Positions 1 through 5,955 of a DNA stretch of 11,021 nucleotides are shown here, piece by piece. The position numbers and the translations under genes were made by a program. Positions within the stretch are counted from its first letter, which is position 1. The number at the start of each line of letters is the position of its first letter. Origin of the DNA: Ruminococcus sp. (GTDB lineage Bacteria; Bacillota; Clostridia; Oscillospirales; Ruminococcaceae); the NCBI GenBank assembly GCA_029063695.1, contig JAIDNR010000331.1:1-11021 (forward strand), read 5' to 3'. The notes beneath the pieces are model-generated. The model did no database searches and had not been told where the DNA came from. It was given only the letters and a program-made list of their open reading frames with translations.

Positions 1-39
1 GGAGGTCTTATTTTTCTACCCATAGCTAAAGCTTTTTTG

Positions 40-62
40 AACCCCCAGTAAAACTGGGGGTT
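40..62 (+). terminator. Intrinsic terminator of a gene lying left of the window
   Basis: Arms CCCCCAGT (42-49) and ACTGGGGG (53-60) pair perfectly around an AAA loop, with two more A-T pairs on the outside. A T-run follows on the + strand at 61-64, and no T-run follows on the minus strand, so it serves + strand transcription. The gene it closes is mostly outside the window. One frame stays open from base 1 to a TAA at 49-51, inside the hairpin, but 16 codons are too few to name a product. Confidence 0.8.
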
Positions 63-78
63 TTCGTTGCACAAAAAT

Positions 79-110
79 ATTCCTCGAAAAGAAATTTCTT
101 TTCGAGGAAT
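79..110 (-). terminator. Terminator of the histidine kinase operon (perfect palindrome)
   Basis: This is a 32-bp perfect palindrome with 16-base arms (left arm ATTCCTCGAAAAGAAA). On the minus strand it starts at the last base of the kinase stop codon and is followed by ATTTTTGT, the usual layout of a Rho-independent terminator. It closes the minus-strand transcript coming from the dockerin and two-component genes. Confidence 0.8.
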
Positions 111-1012
111 CAGCCTGCTGTAAATTCAACGCTTAATGAAAGTTCACTGTTGTTAAGAGAAGCGGAAACAGTACCGCCTTGTTTTTCCGCCAATAAGCGA
201 ACAATATAAAGTCCGAGACCTACTCCGCCGTTCTGACGTGATTTATCAGCTCTGTATGTACGTTCAAACAGTTTGTTCACATCGAACTGCTGAAGTCCGT
301 GTACGGAATTTCTAAAAGTGATAAGGCATATTTCTTCCGATTGCTCAAGACGTATCAGAAATTTACCGTGTGCGTATCTCAATACATTGTTAAGCAGATT
401 TTCCAGTATACGCATAACAAGCTGACTGTCTGCCATAATATACACATTTTTTTCGGGAAGTTCTATTTCTGGAATCAGATTACTGCTGCTTATAGCGGAT
501 TCATTATCGGCTACAAACTGCATAATAAGACTTACAGCATTTATTCTTGAAAGATTTACCAATGTCTGCTCACTTTCAAGAATAGCCAATTCAAAAAAGT
601 CATCTGCCATTTTCTTGAGACAATCTGTTTTTTCGTGGCATATCCGCAGATACTCTCTGTTTTTAAGTGAAAAATCCTGTTCAAGTTCCATAAGCTGCAA
701 ACTGCCTTTTATTACAGTAAGCGGAGTGCGGAGGTCATGGGCAATATCTGATATTGAGCATTTCAACTGCTGTTCAGTCTGTTCGTTTTTCTGTTTCAAC
801 TGTTGTTGAAAATCAAGACAATGATTCATTTCTGAAGCCAGTGCAGTAAAATCCTTGTCAACCAATGTTACTGTAAGCCGTCTGTTGTAGGAGTTTTCCC
901 GTGTACGACGGAGTTCATCTGCTGTGCGACGCATTTCATGCCTGAGTATCTCTATGTGTATTATCAGACAGATACATATAACAGCAAGGAAAACAGATAA
1001 AAGATATATCAT
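110..1012 (-). CDS. Two-component sensor histidine kinase, single TM, no extracytoplasmic sensor
   Basis: A 300-residue membrane histidine kinase that would autophosphorylate on His and pass the phosphate to the response regulator encoded just upstream. One hydrophobic helix fills residues 2-23, and only the first few residues could lie outside. A charged, coiled-coil-like stretch follows (24-85). The H box SDIAHDLRTPL carries the phospho-acceptor His92. The ATPase part has the N box ENLLNNVLRYA (Asn209), an F box LFERTYRADKSR (249-259) and a G2 box GGVGLGL (262-268). The usual DxGxG of the G1 box is not visible; the equivalent stretch reads FRNSVHGL. I chose the ATG at 1012 because GGGAG lies 7 bases upstream and only one base separates it from the regulator stop codon. 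A longer start at 1057 has no comparable support. Signal and target genes are unknown. Confidence 0.9.
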   Translation of the reverse strand: MIYLLSVFLAVICICLIIHIEILRHEMRRTADELRRTRENSYNRRLTVTLVDKDFTALASEMNHCLDFQQQLKQKNEQTEQQLKCSISDIAHDLRTPLTVIKGSLQLMELEQDFSLKNREYLRICHEKTDCLKKMADDFFELAILESEQTLVNLSRINAVSLIMQFVADNESAISSSNLIPEIELPEKNVYIMADSQLVMRILENLLNNVLRYAHGKFLIRLEQSEEICLITFRNSVHGLQQFDVNKLFERTYRADKSRQNGGVGLGLYIVRLLAEKQGGTVSASLNNSELSLSVEFTAG

Positions 1013-1013
1013 A

Positions 1014-1697
1014 TTATATCTCCCTGAGCCTGTAGCCGATACCCCATACAGTCTCAATAAAATCCAGACCCGAAATTTTTTTCAGCTTTGAACGCAGATT
1101 ACTGACGTGTACATTTATTGTATTGTCCTCATAGAAATATTCGCTGTTCCAGACTGATTCATAGAGATTTGCTTTTGTATATACTTTTTTCGGATATTCC
1201 ATAAAAAGACGAAGCAGAAGGAGTTCTTTGGCAGTAAGTGAAATCGTAGTATCATTATACAATACTCTGTTTTCATCGGAATACAGTTTAAGTCCGTTGT
1301 ATTCCAGAACTTTATCCGTACTGTACTCGGATTTCATACTGCGTCTCAGAACAACTTCAATACGCACAAGAACTTCACTGATGTCAAACGGTTTGAGAAT
1401 ATAATCATCTGCACCGAGCCTGAGAACTTCAATTCTTGTTTCAAGCATGGATTTTGCGGATATTACAATTATGGGAGATTCAGAATAGCTTCTTAGTTCC
1501 CTTATAAGCTCCTCACCGCTTTTTTCGGGAAGCATCAAATCCATAAGTATCATATCGAAATTCTGATTCCGCATTATTTCTGATGCCTCAGCTCCGTTGA
1601 ATGCGGACGATGTGCGGTAGCCGTTCCGTGAAAGAAGTTCGGTAAGAATATGATTTATCTCCCTGTCGTCCTCAATTATAAGTATCTTTGATTTCAT
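1014..1697 (-). CDS. OmpR/PhoB-family response regulator
   Basis: A 227-residue DNA-binding response regulator, the normal length for the OmpR/PhoB family. The receiver domain (about 3-115) shows the acidic pocket E9-D10-D11, phospho-acceptor Asp53 in LMDLMLPEKSG, Ser80 in the Thr/Ser switch position and Lys102 in LKPF. The C-terminal winged-helix domain (about 130-226) contains the recognition-helix region TINVHVSNLRSKL and the wing ending TVWGIGYRLR. GGGAG sits 8 bases before the ATG. The gene begins 45 bp after the dockerin gene with no convincing terminator between them, and its stop codon is one base from the kinase start. It is therefore probably co-transcribed with both and translationally coupled to the kinase. 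Its DNA targets cannot be read from this window. Confidence 0.95.
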   Translation of the reverse strand: MKSKILIIEDDREINHILTELLSRNGYRTSSAFNGAEASEIMRNQNFDMILMDLMLPEKSGEELIRELRSYSESPIIVISAKSMLETRIEVLRLGADDYILKPFDISEVLVRIEVVLRRSMKSEYSTDKVLEYNGLKLYSDENRVLYNDTTISLTAKELLLLRLFMEYPKKVYTKANLYESVWNSEYFYEDNTINVHVSNLRSKLKKISGLDFIETVWGIGYRLREI

Positions 1698-1742
1698 GTT
1701 TTATTCTCCCGAAATCATAAAAAAACTTTCATGCAGTTCAGT

Positions 1743-3116
1743 TTATTTTGCAAATCCTGCTGAAATAATGTCACTGACAATTTGACGCATAATTATCACA
1801 TCAAACACATCAACTCTGTTATCGTTATTGAGGTCGCATGAATACTCAGCTTTCTGGATTGCAAGAACATGACTTGTACAGTAAACGAGGTCGGCAACAG
1901 AGACTTTGCCATCGTGATTAAGGTCACCGTATTCAAATTCTTCTGTTGATTCAGTAGTTGTCTCTGTTAATGATGTGGTAAAAGTTGTAGTATATGTAGT
2001 AGTTGTATTCACAGAAGCAGTTGTTGTGAATGAAGGATTTTCACCATAATTCCATTCAGCAAGTTCGGGATATTTCAAACTTACTAATGCATAGCTTTCG
2101 CACGGATTATGATTTTTATTGAAGTCAGCAGAGCCTTTCATAAAATATGTATCGACAATTTCAACACCGTCATCGCCGTCCTTATCGTCCCATGTAACAT
2201 CAATCGCATACCAGCAGTTATCTTCCATAAGAACATAATTCCACATATGAGCAGTTTTTGTTTCATCATCGTAGTTGCCGAAAACACACAGGCACGGTAT
2301 ATTTTCCCTGTCGCAAATCATCTTGAAACCTTTTGCATAGCTTTCGCAGATTGAGCCTGAAGTTACAAGCGAACCGAGTGCAGAGCTTGGGAACTTTGCA
2401 TTCATATCATAATAAGTGAAGTAGGAAATCTTGTCATGAATATCCTTTAACTTTTCAACGGTAGTATCACCCTCAACAACAAAATCCTCAACTGCCTTTT
2501 CAAGAATTTCTTTATATTCGGCAATTTCATTGAAATCAGAAAAACCGCTGTAATAAGCAGGAGAAATCGTGATTGATTCAAGCGTATAAGTATAAAGCAT
2601 TGTACGTTTGTTATAGCTGTACGGCAAACTGTTTGGCGATACGGTGATTTTGTTCTGATTCACCCAGAAAATCTCAGGCATATCAAATAAAACAGCATTT
2701 ACAGCACTTGAACACGCACCGAAAACAGCATTATAAAGATTCTGGTCACTTGATGTAAGTCTTGAAGAAGTTGTGAATTTTACAGGTTCCGGCAGTTTTA
2801 TGGTAATATTGTCCATTGACGGAGTAACAAGCTTTGCAAGTTGTGCATATACTGCTGTATTATTGGCATCAAGATAATCACCCAGAAGCCAGCCGTCTGT
2901 TTTTGAATCCGAATCGGAAAGAACAGCGGGAAAGTCGGAAAAATCGAATGAAAAGCCATCTGATTCACCGAAAACAAACTGTTCGTCGGACATATCAGTG
3001 ATACCCGTATCAATATCCTGCACATCAGAAAAAGCAATGGCGGAGAAAGACATTGTACCTGTAAAAAGTGAAAGCGAAGTCAGAAATGACAATGCAGAAC
3101 ACAAAAATTTTTTCAT
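1743..3116 (-). CDS. Secreted transglutaminase-like protein with C-terminal dockerin
   Basis: A 457-residue exported protein. Residues 1-28 look like a Sec signal peptide: MKK, a hydrophobic core, and likely cleavage after AIA. Residues about 200-315 form a transglutaminase-like (papain-fold) core, with Cys257 in GSICESYAKGF, His290 in AHMWNYV and Asp306 in AIDVTWDD as the probable triad. Bacterial members may be proteases, cross-linkers or amide hydrolases, so the reaction is not settled. A Thr-rich linker (about 364-391) leads to a dockerin with two calcium loops: D398-N400-D402 to D409, and D428-N430-D432 to D439. Dockerins bind cohesins on scaffoldins or cell-surface anchors, so this protein is likely displayed in a cellulosome-like assembly. 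The SD GGAGG lies 8 bases before ATG, under a consensus promoter. It leads an apparent operon with a two-component system. Confidence 0.93.
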   Translation of the reverse strand: MKKFLCSALSFLTSLSLFTGTMSFSAIAFSDVQDIDTGITDMSDEQFVFGESDGFSFDFSDFPAVLSDSDSKTDGWLLGDYLDANNTAVYAQLAKLVTPSMDNITIKLPEPVKFTTSSRLTSSDQNLYNAVFGACSSAVNAVLFDMPEIFWVNQNKITVSPNSLPYSYNKRTMLYTYTLESITISPAYYSGFSDFNEIAEYKEILEKAVEDFVVEGDTTVEKLKDIHDKISYFTYYDMNAKFPSSALGSLVTSGSICESYAKGFKMICDRENIPCLCVFGNYDDETKTAHMWNYVLMEDNCWYAIDVTWDDKDGDDGVEIVDTYFMKGSADFNKNHNPCESYALVSLKYPELAEWNYGENPSFTTTASVNTTTTYTTTFTTSLTETTTESTEEFEYGDLNHDGKVSVADLVYCTSHVLAIQKAEYSCDLNNDNRVDVFDVIIMRQIVSDIISAGFAK

Positions 3117-3124
3117 TTTAAAAA

Positions 3125-3129
3125 CCTCC
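3125..3129 (-). promoter_or_regulatory. Ribosome binding site of the dockerin gene
   Basis: GGAGG on the minus strand is 8 bases from the ATG at 3116. It fixes the start just before the signal peptide. Confidence 0.85.
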
Positions 3130-3178
3130 GTTTCTTTTTTCCAATTCCACGAATATATCTATCTGTCTATTCATAATC

Positions 3179-3207
3179 ATTATACAATATCTTTCACAAT
3201 TTGTCAA
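3179..3207 (-). promoter_or_regulatory. Sigma-A promoter of the dockerin/two-component operon
   Basis: On the minus strand TTGACA (3202-3207) and TATAAT (3179-3184) both match consensus exactly and are 17 bp apart. The predicted transcript starts about 55 bases before the ATG at 3116. The nearby IS begins at 3226, 18 bp upstream of the -35 box, so the core promoter is intact but the native sequence farther upstream has been pushed away by about 1.2 kb. Confidence 0.88.
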
Positions 3208-3216
3208 TATATCAGA

Positions 3217-3225
3217 AAAATTTTT
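3217..3225. repeat. Probable target-site duplication, left copy
   Basis: AAAATTTTT abuts the left inverted repeat and is repeated in the same orientation immediately outside the right end. Its AT-rich, near-palindromic nature makes a chance match possible. Confidence 0.65.
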
Positions 3226-3241
3226 CACGCAAATCAATTTT
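3226..3241. repeat. Left terminal inverted repeat of the IS
   Basis: CACGCAAATCAATTTT is the exact reverse complement of 4388-4403. The transposase stop codon (3234-3236, TGA on the minus strand) falls inside it, so the gene runs to the very edge of the element. Confidence 0.9.
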
Positions 3242-4355
3242 GACCAATAACTCTTAAAATTGAGGAGGAATCAATTAAACAATCTAACATAATTTTAGAG
3301 ATAGCTTTTTTAGATTTCGTTCTTGATTTGAAAAGTTTAATAAGATTAATAGCAGCTTTACGAAACATATTGAGATGCTGTTGAAGAACTTTATCTTCTA
3401 TCAGGCACCAATCTTCTTCAAAATGAACATCAAGCAGCCAGTGCATAGATTCTACAGCCCACTCCATTCTTGCATGATGAAGAAGTTCATCTGCTGTCAG
3501 AGGACGACTTGAAATATAATAATGCCACTCATTTGATTTTCCTTTTTTTGATTCAAACTCAGTATGAATAGCACCGATACAACAAAGATTTTTCCATTCT
3601 TGCTTTTGTTCAAGCCATTCGATTTCAGAACTAACATATGCTGTTCTTGTTTCAATTCTTCCATAATTCTTTTCAGTTTTTGATATAGATTCCATTGTAT
3701 TCTGAATCATTTCATCCTGTACAAAATCTTCTATATCTTTTTTCAGATTAGGATGGTTATCTTTTACGCAAAGAAGGTAGTCTGCCTTTTTTTCGATTAT
3801 GATTTCTGCTGTTTCTTTCTGACAATTTAAGGCATCTGCAACCACCATATGTCCTTTGATATTCAGTGTTTTCAGTAATTCCTGCACTGCTGGAATTTCA
3901 TTGCTTTTATCATCTGTACTCCGCTGTGCCAGTGTCAGTCCAAGCTCAGAAATCTGTGCGCTTATGATATGAAGTGGGCTTTCAATTTTTTCTATTCTGT
4001 TTGTAGAGCATATTGTTTTTCCATCAAGAGATATAGTCAGATCCTTTGCATTTTCGGGCATGAATGAATACACCCAATTTGCAAAGCATTGATTGAGCGT
4101 TTCTGTTTTTATCATTTTCAACATACACAAAATCCAATAATAGCATGGCACATGATTGATTCCGAACTTCTCCTTTAAAAACTCGCTTACTCTGTCATTT
4201 GCTGCCCACTGGTGTATTTGACTGACATTTTTTAGTCCGCACATACTTCCAAGTATCGCTATTGTAATCACTTCCGGTATCCTACAAAAATATCCGTTAT
4301 ATTCTTCCTCTGTTTCTACTTCTTCAAAGTATTCTGTTATTCCGTTATTTTTCAT
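3234..4355 (-). CDS. ISAs1-family DDE transposase
   Basis: A 373-residue transposase, close to the usual ISAs1 length. It would cut and join the element ends through an RNase H-like fold with two bound metal ions. The N-terminal domain (about 1-100) carries the family stretch around IPEVITIAILGSMCGLKNVSQI. The catalytic triad is probably Asp111 in SLDGKT, Asp174 in VVADALNCQ and Glu302 in EWAVESMHWLLDV, the last being this family's signature, usually followed by xFxED as here (HFEED, 311-315). No frameshift or internal stop is seen, so it may be active. No Shine-Dalgarno is found near the ATG; a -10 box sits exactly where transcription would start on the ATG itself. It is transcribed toward the dockerin gene, with no terminator in between. 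Confidence 0.93.
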   Translation of the reverse strand: MKNNGITEYFEEVETEEEYNGYFCRIPEVITIAILGSMCGLKNVSQIHQWAANDRVSEFLKEKFGINHVPCYYWILCMLKMIKTETLNQCFANWVYSFMPENAKDLTISLDGKTICSTNRIEKIESPLHIISAQISELGLTLAQRSTDDKSNEIPAVQELLKTLNIKGHMVVADALNCQKETAEIIIEKKADYLLCVKDNHPNLKKDIEDFVQDEMIQNTMESISKTEKNYGRIETRTAYVSSEIEWLEQKQEWKNLCCIGAIHTEFESKKGKSNEWHYYISSRPLTADELLHHARMEWAVESMHWLLDVHFEEDWCLIEDKVLQQHLNMFRKAAINLIKLFKSRTKSKKAISKIMLDCLIDSSSILRVIGQN

Positions 4356-4361
4356 ATTTTT

Positions 4362-4370
4362 ATTATATCA
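4362..4370 (-). promoter_or_regulatory. Extended -10 of the transposase promoter (leaderless layout)
   Basis: On the minus strand TG-A-TATAAT is an extended -10 box, with TATAAT at 4362-4367. Six bases separate it from the ATG at 4355, which puts the predicted +1 on the A of the start codon. A weak -35 candidate, TTTTCA, lies about 18 bp upstream within and next to the right inverted repeat. Confidence 0.6.
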
Positions 4371-4387
4371 TATCCTGTCAAGTTTTG

Positions 4388-4403
4388 AAAATTGATTTGC
4401 GTG
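4388..4403. repeat. Right terminal inverted repeat of the IS
   Basis: AAAATTGATTTGCGTG is the exact reverse complement of the left end at 3226-3241. Similarity stops abruptly inside it, so the repeat is 16 bp. Confidence 0.9.
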
Positions 4404-4412
4404 AAAATTTTT
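4404..4412. repeat. Probable target-site duplication, right copy
   Basis: AAAATTTTT directly follows the right inverted repeat and matches the left copy at 3217-3225. From here to the next promoter (4413-4531) I see no gene, hairpin or known RNA element; this stretch was probably upstream DNA of the dockerin operon before the IS inserted. Confidence 0.65.
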
Positions 4413-4531
4413 ATATAAAAGCACTAACCTGTCCGTCATTCATACACACTTTGCCGTGATAGAAATACACATTTTGAATGAAAATACTAAAAAAATCCGA
4501 AATCAAGCCATATTATTTGTTATATTGTCAC

Positions 4532-4560
4532 TTGAAAAAATTTCTTGTGTGTGGTATACT
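4532..4560 (+). promoter_or_regulatory. Sigma-A promoter of the aminotransferase gene
   Basis: TTGAAA (4532-4537) and TATACT (4555-4560) are 17 bp apart, with TG one base before the -10 box (extended -10). The predicted transcript has a leader of about 63 bases. An SD-like AAGGTGAT at 4613-4620 lies 9 bases before the ATG. Confidence 0.82.
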
Positions 4561-4629
4561 TAAATTGTCAGATTGCGCATTTAATACAGTCGGACGATAC
4601 GGAAAATTTTGAAAGGTGATGTTCTGTAA

Positions 4630-5910
4630 ATGAAATTATCTGAAATGAACAGAGAACAGCTTCTTGAATTTAGAAAAGAAACTGAAACTCTCTATAGTGA
4701 CTTTAAATCTCAGGGACTTTGTCTCAATATGGCAAGAGGCAACCCGTGTAAAGAACAGCTTGAGCTTAGTCTTGATATGCTCAGTGTTTTTGATGATAAC
4801 GATTTTGTCAGCGAAAATGGTATTGATGTAAGAAATTATGGTATGCTTGACGGCATTCCCGAAGCAAAAAAGCTCTTTTCTGATATGATTGGTGTTGATG
4901 AAGATGAAGTTATTATATTCGGAAATTCAAGTCTCAATGCTATGTACTGGGCTGTGCAGATTGCATACAATAAAGGCGTGAACGGTTGTACTCCTTGGGG
5001 TAAGCTTGATAAAGTAAAGTTTCTCTGTCCTGTTCCGGGATATGACAGACATTTCAAAGTAACTGAATTTTTTGGTATTGAAATGATAAATATTCCCATG
5101 ACTCCCACAGGACCTGATATGGATATGATTGAAAAACTTGTTGCAGAAGACGATGAAATCAAGGGTATATGGTGTGTACCGCAGTATTCAAATCCCGACG
5201 GTATTTCCTATAGTGACGAAACTGTAAAAAGATTTGCAAATCTCAGACCAAAAGCTAAAGATTTCCGTATTTTCTGGGATAATGCCTACTGCATTCATCA
5301 TCTCACGGAAAACCCTAAATATATACTCAATATTCTTGATGAAGCAAAAAAAGTCAACAATGAAGATATAGTATACATCTTCGGCTCAACTTCAAAAATT
5401 ACTTTCCCCGGTGCAGGTGTAGCAGTAATGGGAGCAAGTAAAAAGAACGTTGAGAAACTGAAAAAGCATCTCGGAATCAGTATAATCAGCTATGACAAGA
5501 TGAATCAGTTCCGTCACGTTAAATTTTTCGGTACTTACGAGAATATGAAAGAGCATATGAAAAAGCATACAGCAATCATCGCACCGAAATTCAGACTTGT
5601 ATGCGATATGCTCAAAACTGAGATTGAACCTCTCGGAATAGGTGAATGGACTGACCCGGAAGGCGGTTACTTTGTATCATTCAATGCATTGAACGGCTGT
5701 GCAAAGCGTATTGTAAAGCTTTGCAGTGAGGCAGGCGTAACACTTACGGGAGCAGGTGCAACATTCCCGTACGGTGTTGACGAGAACGACAGAAATATCA
5801 GAATTGCTCCTACATATCCTTCCATTGAGGATTTGAGGAAAGCTATGGAGTTGTTTATTATAAGCGTAAAGCTTGCAAGTGCGGAAAAACTTCTCCGTGA
5901 AATGAAGTAA
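4630..5910 (+). CDS. PLP-dependent aminotransferase, MocR-like/AspT class (probable aspartate aminotransferase)
   Basis: A 426-residue fold-type I aminotransferase, cytoplasmic and monocistronic. It resembles the family named for MocR-like aminotransferase domains that includes the Corynebacterium AspT-type aspartate aminotransferase, so exchange of the amino group between aspartate and 2-oxoglutarate is the likeliest reaction. Visible sites: phosphate-binding GNSS (98-101), Asn188 in YSNPDG, Asp217 and Tyr220 in FWDNAYCIHHL contacting the cofactor ring, Schiff-base Lys256 in FGSTSKITFPGAG, and Arg391 in RIAPTYPS, which would hold the substrate carboxylate. No helix-turn-helix domain is fused to it, unlike true MocR regulators. 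It starts at an ATG preceded by AAGGTGAT and ends before a bidirectional terminator. Substrate preference is inferred from family; alanine or another amino acid remains possible. Confidence 0.92.
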   Translation: MKLSEMNREQLLEFRKETETLYSDFKSQGLCLNMARGNPCKEQLELSLDMLSVFDDNDFVSENGIDVRNYGMLDGIPEAKKLFSDMIGVDEDEVIIFGNSSLNAMYWAVQIAYNKGVNGCTPWGKLDKVKFLCPVPGYDRHFKVTEFFGIEMINIPMTPTGPDMDMIEKLVAEDDEIKGIWCVPQYSNPDGISYSDETVKRFANLRPKAKDFRIFWDNAYCIHHLTENPKYILNILDEAKKVNNEDIVYIFGSTSKITFPGAGVAVMGASKKNVEKLKKHLGISIISYDKMNQFRHVKFFGTYENMKEHMKKHTAIIAPKFRLVCDMLKTEIEPLGIGEWTDPEGGYFVSFNALNGCAKRIVKLCSEAGVTLTGAGATFPYGVDENDRNIRIAPTYPSIEDLRKAMELFIISVKLASAEKLLREMK

Positions 5911-5923
5911 AAACAAAAAATAT

Positions 5924-5948
5924 CCGGAAAGTCAATACGGCTTTCCGG
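5924..5948. terminator. Bidirectional terminator between convergent genes
   Basis: CCGGAAAG (5924-5931) pairs with CTTTCCGG (5941-5948), extended inward by a T-G and a C-G pair around a 5-base loop. TTTCTTTTTATT follows on the + strand and ATATTTTTTG on the minus strand. It closes both the aminotransferase gene and the LCP operon. Confidence 0.88.
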
Positions 5949-5955
5949 TTTCTTT

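Larger units (their letters stand above)
3226..4403 (-). mobile_element. Complete ISAs1-family insertion sequence (1178 bp)
   Basis: A single intact DDE transposase gene fills the element. Its ends are a perfect 16-bp inverted repeat, CACGCAAATCAATTTT at 3226-3241 and its complement at 4388-4403. The 9-mer AAAATTTTT directly flanks both ends (3217-3225 and 4404-4412), matching the 8-10 bp target duplication known for the ISAs1 family. Because that 9-mer is nearly palindromic, the exact boundary could shift by a few bases. Open frame, matched ends and intact flanking repeat indicate a fairly recent insertion. Confidence 0.85.

Noticed and set aside
1..70. Right end of an IS200/IS605 or TnpB-type element, suggested by the GC-rich hairpin
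   Set aside because: The hairpin with T-run is fully explained as a terminator, and no second end or tnp gene is visible in the window.
1013..1057. Longer kinase start at 1057
   Set aside because: It would overlap the regulator gene by over 40 bases, whereas the ATG at 1012 has GGGAG at 7 bases and follows the stop directly.
4413..4531. Possible riboswitch or small RNA in the gap before the aminotransferase promoter
   Set aside because: No stable hairpin, conserved motif or terminator is visible, and the stretch lies upstream of the promoter.
4836..5162. Minus-strand open frame inside the aminotransferase gene
   Set aside because: It is a shadow of a clearly conserved enzyme and has no start signals.
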